Part shown: piece by piece, positions 3,432 through 5,462 of the stretch | How positions within the stretch are numbered: position 1 is the first letter of the stretch | Layout of the letters: each line of letters opens with the position of its first letter | Assembly (NCBI GenBank): GCA_029884275.1 | Contig: JAOUIC010000146.1 | Span: forward strand, 1 to 5,462 | Direction of reading: 5' to 3' | DNA: 5,462 nt | From: Gemmatimonadota bacterium | GTDB lineage: Bacteria > Gemmatimonadota > Gemmatimonadetes > Gemmatimonadales > GWC2-71-9 | Translations under genes and position numbers: made by a program | The notes under the pieces: generated by a model | What the model was told of the DNA's origin: nothing | Seen by the model: the letters and a program-made list of their open reading frames with translations, nothing else | The model's database searches: none

Positions 3432-5462
3432 TCACCGCCGAGAGAGCTCGCCCAGCGCCCGATCCAACTCCTCTACCATGATCTCCGCCTCCGGGATGCC
3501 GAAGGCCATCGGGGGCTTGATCTTGATGACGTTGTCGAACGGCCCGTCGGTCGAGAGCAGTACGCCCGCTTCACGCATCAGGTTGACCAGATCCCCCGCC
3601 TCCTCGGTCGCGGGTTCGAGAGTGGCGCGGTTACGCACGAATTCCACGCCCAGGAAGAGACCCTCGCCGCGCACGTCACCGATCAGTTGGTGGCGGCCGG
3701 TCAGCTCTTCCAGGCGGGTCTTGAGGTGCCGGCCGGTGCGGAGCGCGCCGGCCTGAAGCTGTTCTTCCTCCAGTACGTCCAGCACCGCCAATCCGACGGC
3801 GGCGGAAACTGGGTTGCCCCCGAAGGAGGAGAAGAACTCCATGCCGTTGGCAAAGGCCGAGGCAATCTCCGGCGTCGTGATCACGGCGGCCATGGGATGG
3901 CCGTTGCCGATGGGCTTGCCCAGGGTGACGATGTCGGGAACCACCTCCTGCAGTTCGAACGCCCACATGTGCGAACCCACCCGGCCGAACCCGGTCTGCA
4001 CCTCGTCTGCGATGAACAGACCGCCGGCAGCCCTCACCAGGCGCGCGGCCTCCTTCAGATAGGCACTGGGAAAGACCACCTGCCCGCCGCAGCCGGAGAT
4101 GGACTCGGCGATGAACGCCGCGGGCCCCTGCCCCGTCTTCCGGCGGACGACTTCAATCTGTTCCCCGACTGAAGCGGCGTAAGCCAGCGCCGTCTCGGCG
4201 GAGTAGCCCTTGAACCGGCCGCGGTAGGGATCGGGGAGTGTGGCGACCTCGACATGATCCGGTTTGCCGCTCCCCCCTTTGCGCCTGAACTTGTAGGGGC
4301 TCACGTCGATAAGGTCGCTGGTATGACCGTGATAACCCCAGTCCAGCGTGACCACGTTGCGCCGCCCGGTGACCGTGCGCGCCATCCGCAGGGCCAGATC
4401 GTTGGCCTCCGATCCCGAGCACACCGGATACACCACCGAGAGCGGCTTCGGAAAAGTCCCTCCCAGCCGGTCGGCGTAGTCCAGAATGGCGTCGTGCAGG
4501 TAGCGGGTGTTGGTGTTGAGCACGCTCGCCTGCCGGACCAGCGCCTCAACCACCCTCGGATGCGCATGGCCCACGTGGCAGATGTTGTTGACCCCGTCGA
4601 CGAAGGCCCGCCCTGTGTGGTCGTAGAGATAGGCACCGCGCCCCCGTACGATCTTGAGCTTCTTGCGGTAGCTGATGGAGAGCGAGGGTCCCAGCAAACG
4701 GGCGCGACGCTCCAGCAGCACCGTGGGCGGCGCCGGATCGGCCACGTAACTCTCCGGCGCCAGCCGGAGGATCAGGTTGGGATCGGGCGAGAGCCTGCTC
4801 CACACCGGCCACAGGCCGGGTTGCCCGACGCCGGGAAAGTCACCCGTCATGCCGAGCCGGTCGGTGATGATCTGGAAATGCAGATGGGGTGCCCAGCCAC
4901 CGTTGACTTCGGGGGTACCGATGGTGCCGATGCACTGCCCCGCCGCCACCGTCATTCCCGGCGTGAGTCGTGTGAGCGCCTCACGGGCAAGGTGGCCGTA
5001 GAGCGTGAAGAAACGGGGGCCGCCCGCGCCGGCCTCATGCTCCAGGATCACGGTGGGCCCGTAGTCGAGGGCGCTGGCGTTGTCGGCCACGGAGAATACC
5101 CGGCCGTCGAGCGGGGCCCGCACCGGGGTGCCCGGTTCGATGAAGAGGTCCACCCCCAGATGCTGGGAGCGCCGCTCGGGCGACGCCGCCGTGCGGTACT
5201 GATCGCTGCTGTAGACCGCGCGCACCTCGCCGTACCGACCGATGCCGAAACGGGCGCCCTCCACCGCAAGACGGTCCCGGAGCCAGACCCAGTACCCGTT
5301 CGGGTCAGCGGCGTGCTCCATTCCCGGCGCGCCCGGCGTCAGCGACACCAGCGAGCGCCCAGCGCGGTTCAGGTCAAAATCGAACACCGGCTTCGGGGCG
5401 CACGCATCGGAGGACAGCCAGGCAACGACCTCATCATGGGCGGGAACCGCCGGGAGACCGGC
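3432..5462 (-). CDS. Multidomain M23 peptidase / class III aminotransferase-fold phospho-lyase (N-terminus missing)
   Basis: The reading frame is open from the right edge to TGA at 3434-3432, so the true start lies outside the window. Numbering residues from the internal GTG at 5387, an M23/LytM domain spans about 72-175: HLGVD (His76, Asp80) gives two zinc ligands, YGHL (130-133) is typical, and HLHFQ (168-172) supplies the catalytic and third zinc histidines, so it looks intact. After a linker, residues about 225-650 form a PLP class III aminotransferase fold: CSGSEAND (323-330), GYHGHT (351-356), Asp461 in FIADEVQTGFGRVG for the pyridine nitrogen, and Lys491 in LGKPIGNGHP for the Schiff base. 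HVGHAHP, LNTNTRYLHD, ISGCGGQ and LSTDGPFDNVIKIKPPM are hallmarks of ethanolamine-phosphate and 5-phosphohydroxylysine phospho-lyases, which eliminate phosphate and ammonia rather than transaminate. Relatives with this layout have about 1000 residues and begin with an APH-like kinase; that part is inferred. The substrate is unknown. Confidence 0.93.
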   Translation of the reverse strand, partial: AGLPAVPAHDEVVAWLSSDACAPKPVFDFDLNRAGRSLVSLTPGAPGMEHAADPNGYWVWLRDRLAVEGARFGIGRYGEVRAVYSSDQYRTAASPERRSQHLGVDLFIEPGTPVRAPLDGRVFSVADNASALDYGPTVILEHEAGAGGPRFFTLYGHLAREALTRLTPGMTVAAGQCIGTIGTPEVNGGWAPHLHFQIITDRLGMTGDFPGVGQPGLWPVWSRLSPDPNLILRLAPESYVADPAPPTVLLERRARLLGPSLSISYRKKLKIVRGRGAYLYDHTGRAFVDGVNNICHVGHAHPRVVEALVRQASVLNTNTRYLHDAILDYADRLGGTFPKPLSVVYPVCSGSEANDLALRMARTVTGRRNVVTLDWGYHGHTSDLIDVSPYKFRRKGGSGKPDHVEVATLPDPYRGRFKGYSAETALAYAASVGEQIEVVRRKTGQGPAAFIAESISGCGGQVVFPSAYLKEAARLVRAAGGLFIADEVQTGFGRVGSHMWAFELQEVVPDIVTLGKPIGNGHPMAAVITTPEIASAFANGMEFFSSFGGNPVSAAVGLAVLDVLEEEQLQAGALRTGRHLKTRLEELTGRHQLIGDVRGEGLFLGVEFVRNRATLEPATEEAGDLVNLMREAGVLLSTDGPFDNVIKIKPPMAFGIPEAEIMVEELDRALGELSRR
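4863..5174 (-). other. M23/LytM metallopeptidase module of the fusion enzyme
   Basis: This submodule covers residues about 72-175 (from GTG 5387). The zinc ligands His76 and Asp80 lie in HLGVDLFIEPGTPV, followed by APLDGRV. A TLYGHL segment comes next, then GQCIGTIG and the HxH motif at 4886-4878. All residues needed for a lysostaphin-type zinc endopeptidase are present. No signal peptide or membrane segment lies in the visible part, so it is probably cytoplasmic unless the missing N-terminus carries an export signal. Confidence 0.85.

Noticed and set aside
3366..4172. Plus-strand frame of 268 codons opposite the aminotransferase-fold module
   Set aside because: It lies antisense to strongly conserved PLP-enzyme motifs, has no recognisable domain and has no good ribosome binding site.
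5385..5387. Internal GTG as the start of the fusion enzyme
   Set aside because: The frame stays open for 25 more codons to the window edge with plausible coding sequence, no ribosome binding site precedes the GTG, and the family architecture predicts a longer N-terminus.

Overview
The window comes from a GC-rich bacterial chromosome. It carries five protein-coding genes and no RNA gene, insertion sequence or CRISPR array. Several traits would suit a Gemmatimonadota-like or similar soil bacterium: a zinc-ribbon/transmembrane/SH3b protein, a lipoprotein with a poly-glycine linker just after the lipobox, a divergent YchF-like GTPase and a large fused class III aminotransferase-fold enzyme. That placement is inference only, because no marker gene is present.

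Layout from left to right. (1) Bases 50-676, minus strand: a small membrane protein with an N-terminal CxxC...CxxC zinc ribbon, one transmembrane helix, a Pro/Ala/Ser-rich linker and a C-terminal bacterial SH3 domain. (2) Bases 872-1912, plus strand: a YchF-like P-loop NTPase with a C-terminal TGS/DUF933 domain. It is transcribed divergently from (1) across a 195-base gap. (3) Bases 2083-2592, plus strand: an unrecognised lipoprotein with a very strong ribosome binding site. (4) Bases 2749-3240, minus strand: a DUF1097 (YcdZ-like) inner-membrane protein, convergent with (3). A perfect 13-bp hairpin lies between the two and probably serves as a bidirectional terminator. (5) From 3432 to the right edge, minus strand: the C-terminal two thirds or so of a large multidomain enzyme. 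It has an M23/LytM metallopeptidase module followed by a PLP-dependent class III aminotransferase-fold module that closely resembles the ethanolamine-phosphate / 5-phosphohydroxylysine phospho-lyases. The frame stays open to the window edge, so the N-terminus is missing. In relatives of this architecture that part is an aminoglycoside-phosphotransferase-like kinase.

The genes do not form an obvious pathway. Two are divergent, two are convergent, and the one co-directional minus-strand pair (5 then 4) is separated by 191 bases. That gap holds a G-quadruplex motif and a good candidate promoter, so (4) is probably expressed independently. The most interesting object is gene 5. If the hidden N-terminus is the expected kinase, the polypeptide would join a small-molecule kinase, an apparently catalytically intact M23 peptidase fold and a phospho-lyase. 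That reads as a self-contained phosphorylate-then-eliminate route for an amino alcohol or hydroxy-amino acid, possibly one released from peptide or cell-wall material. The second most interesting is the GTPase, whose nucleotide-binding loops differ from those of canonical YchF.
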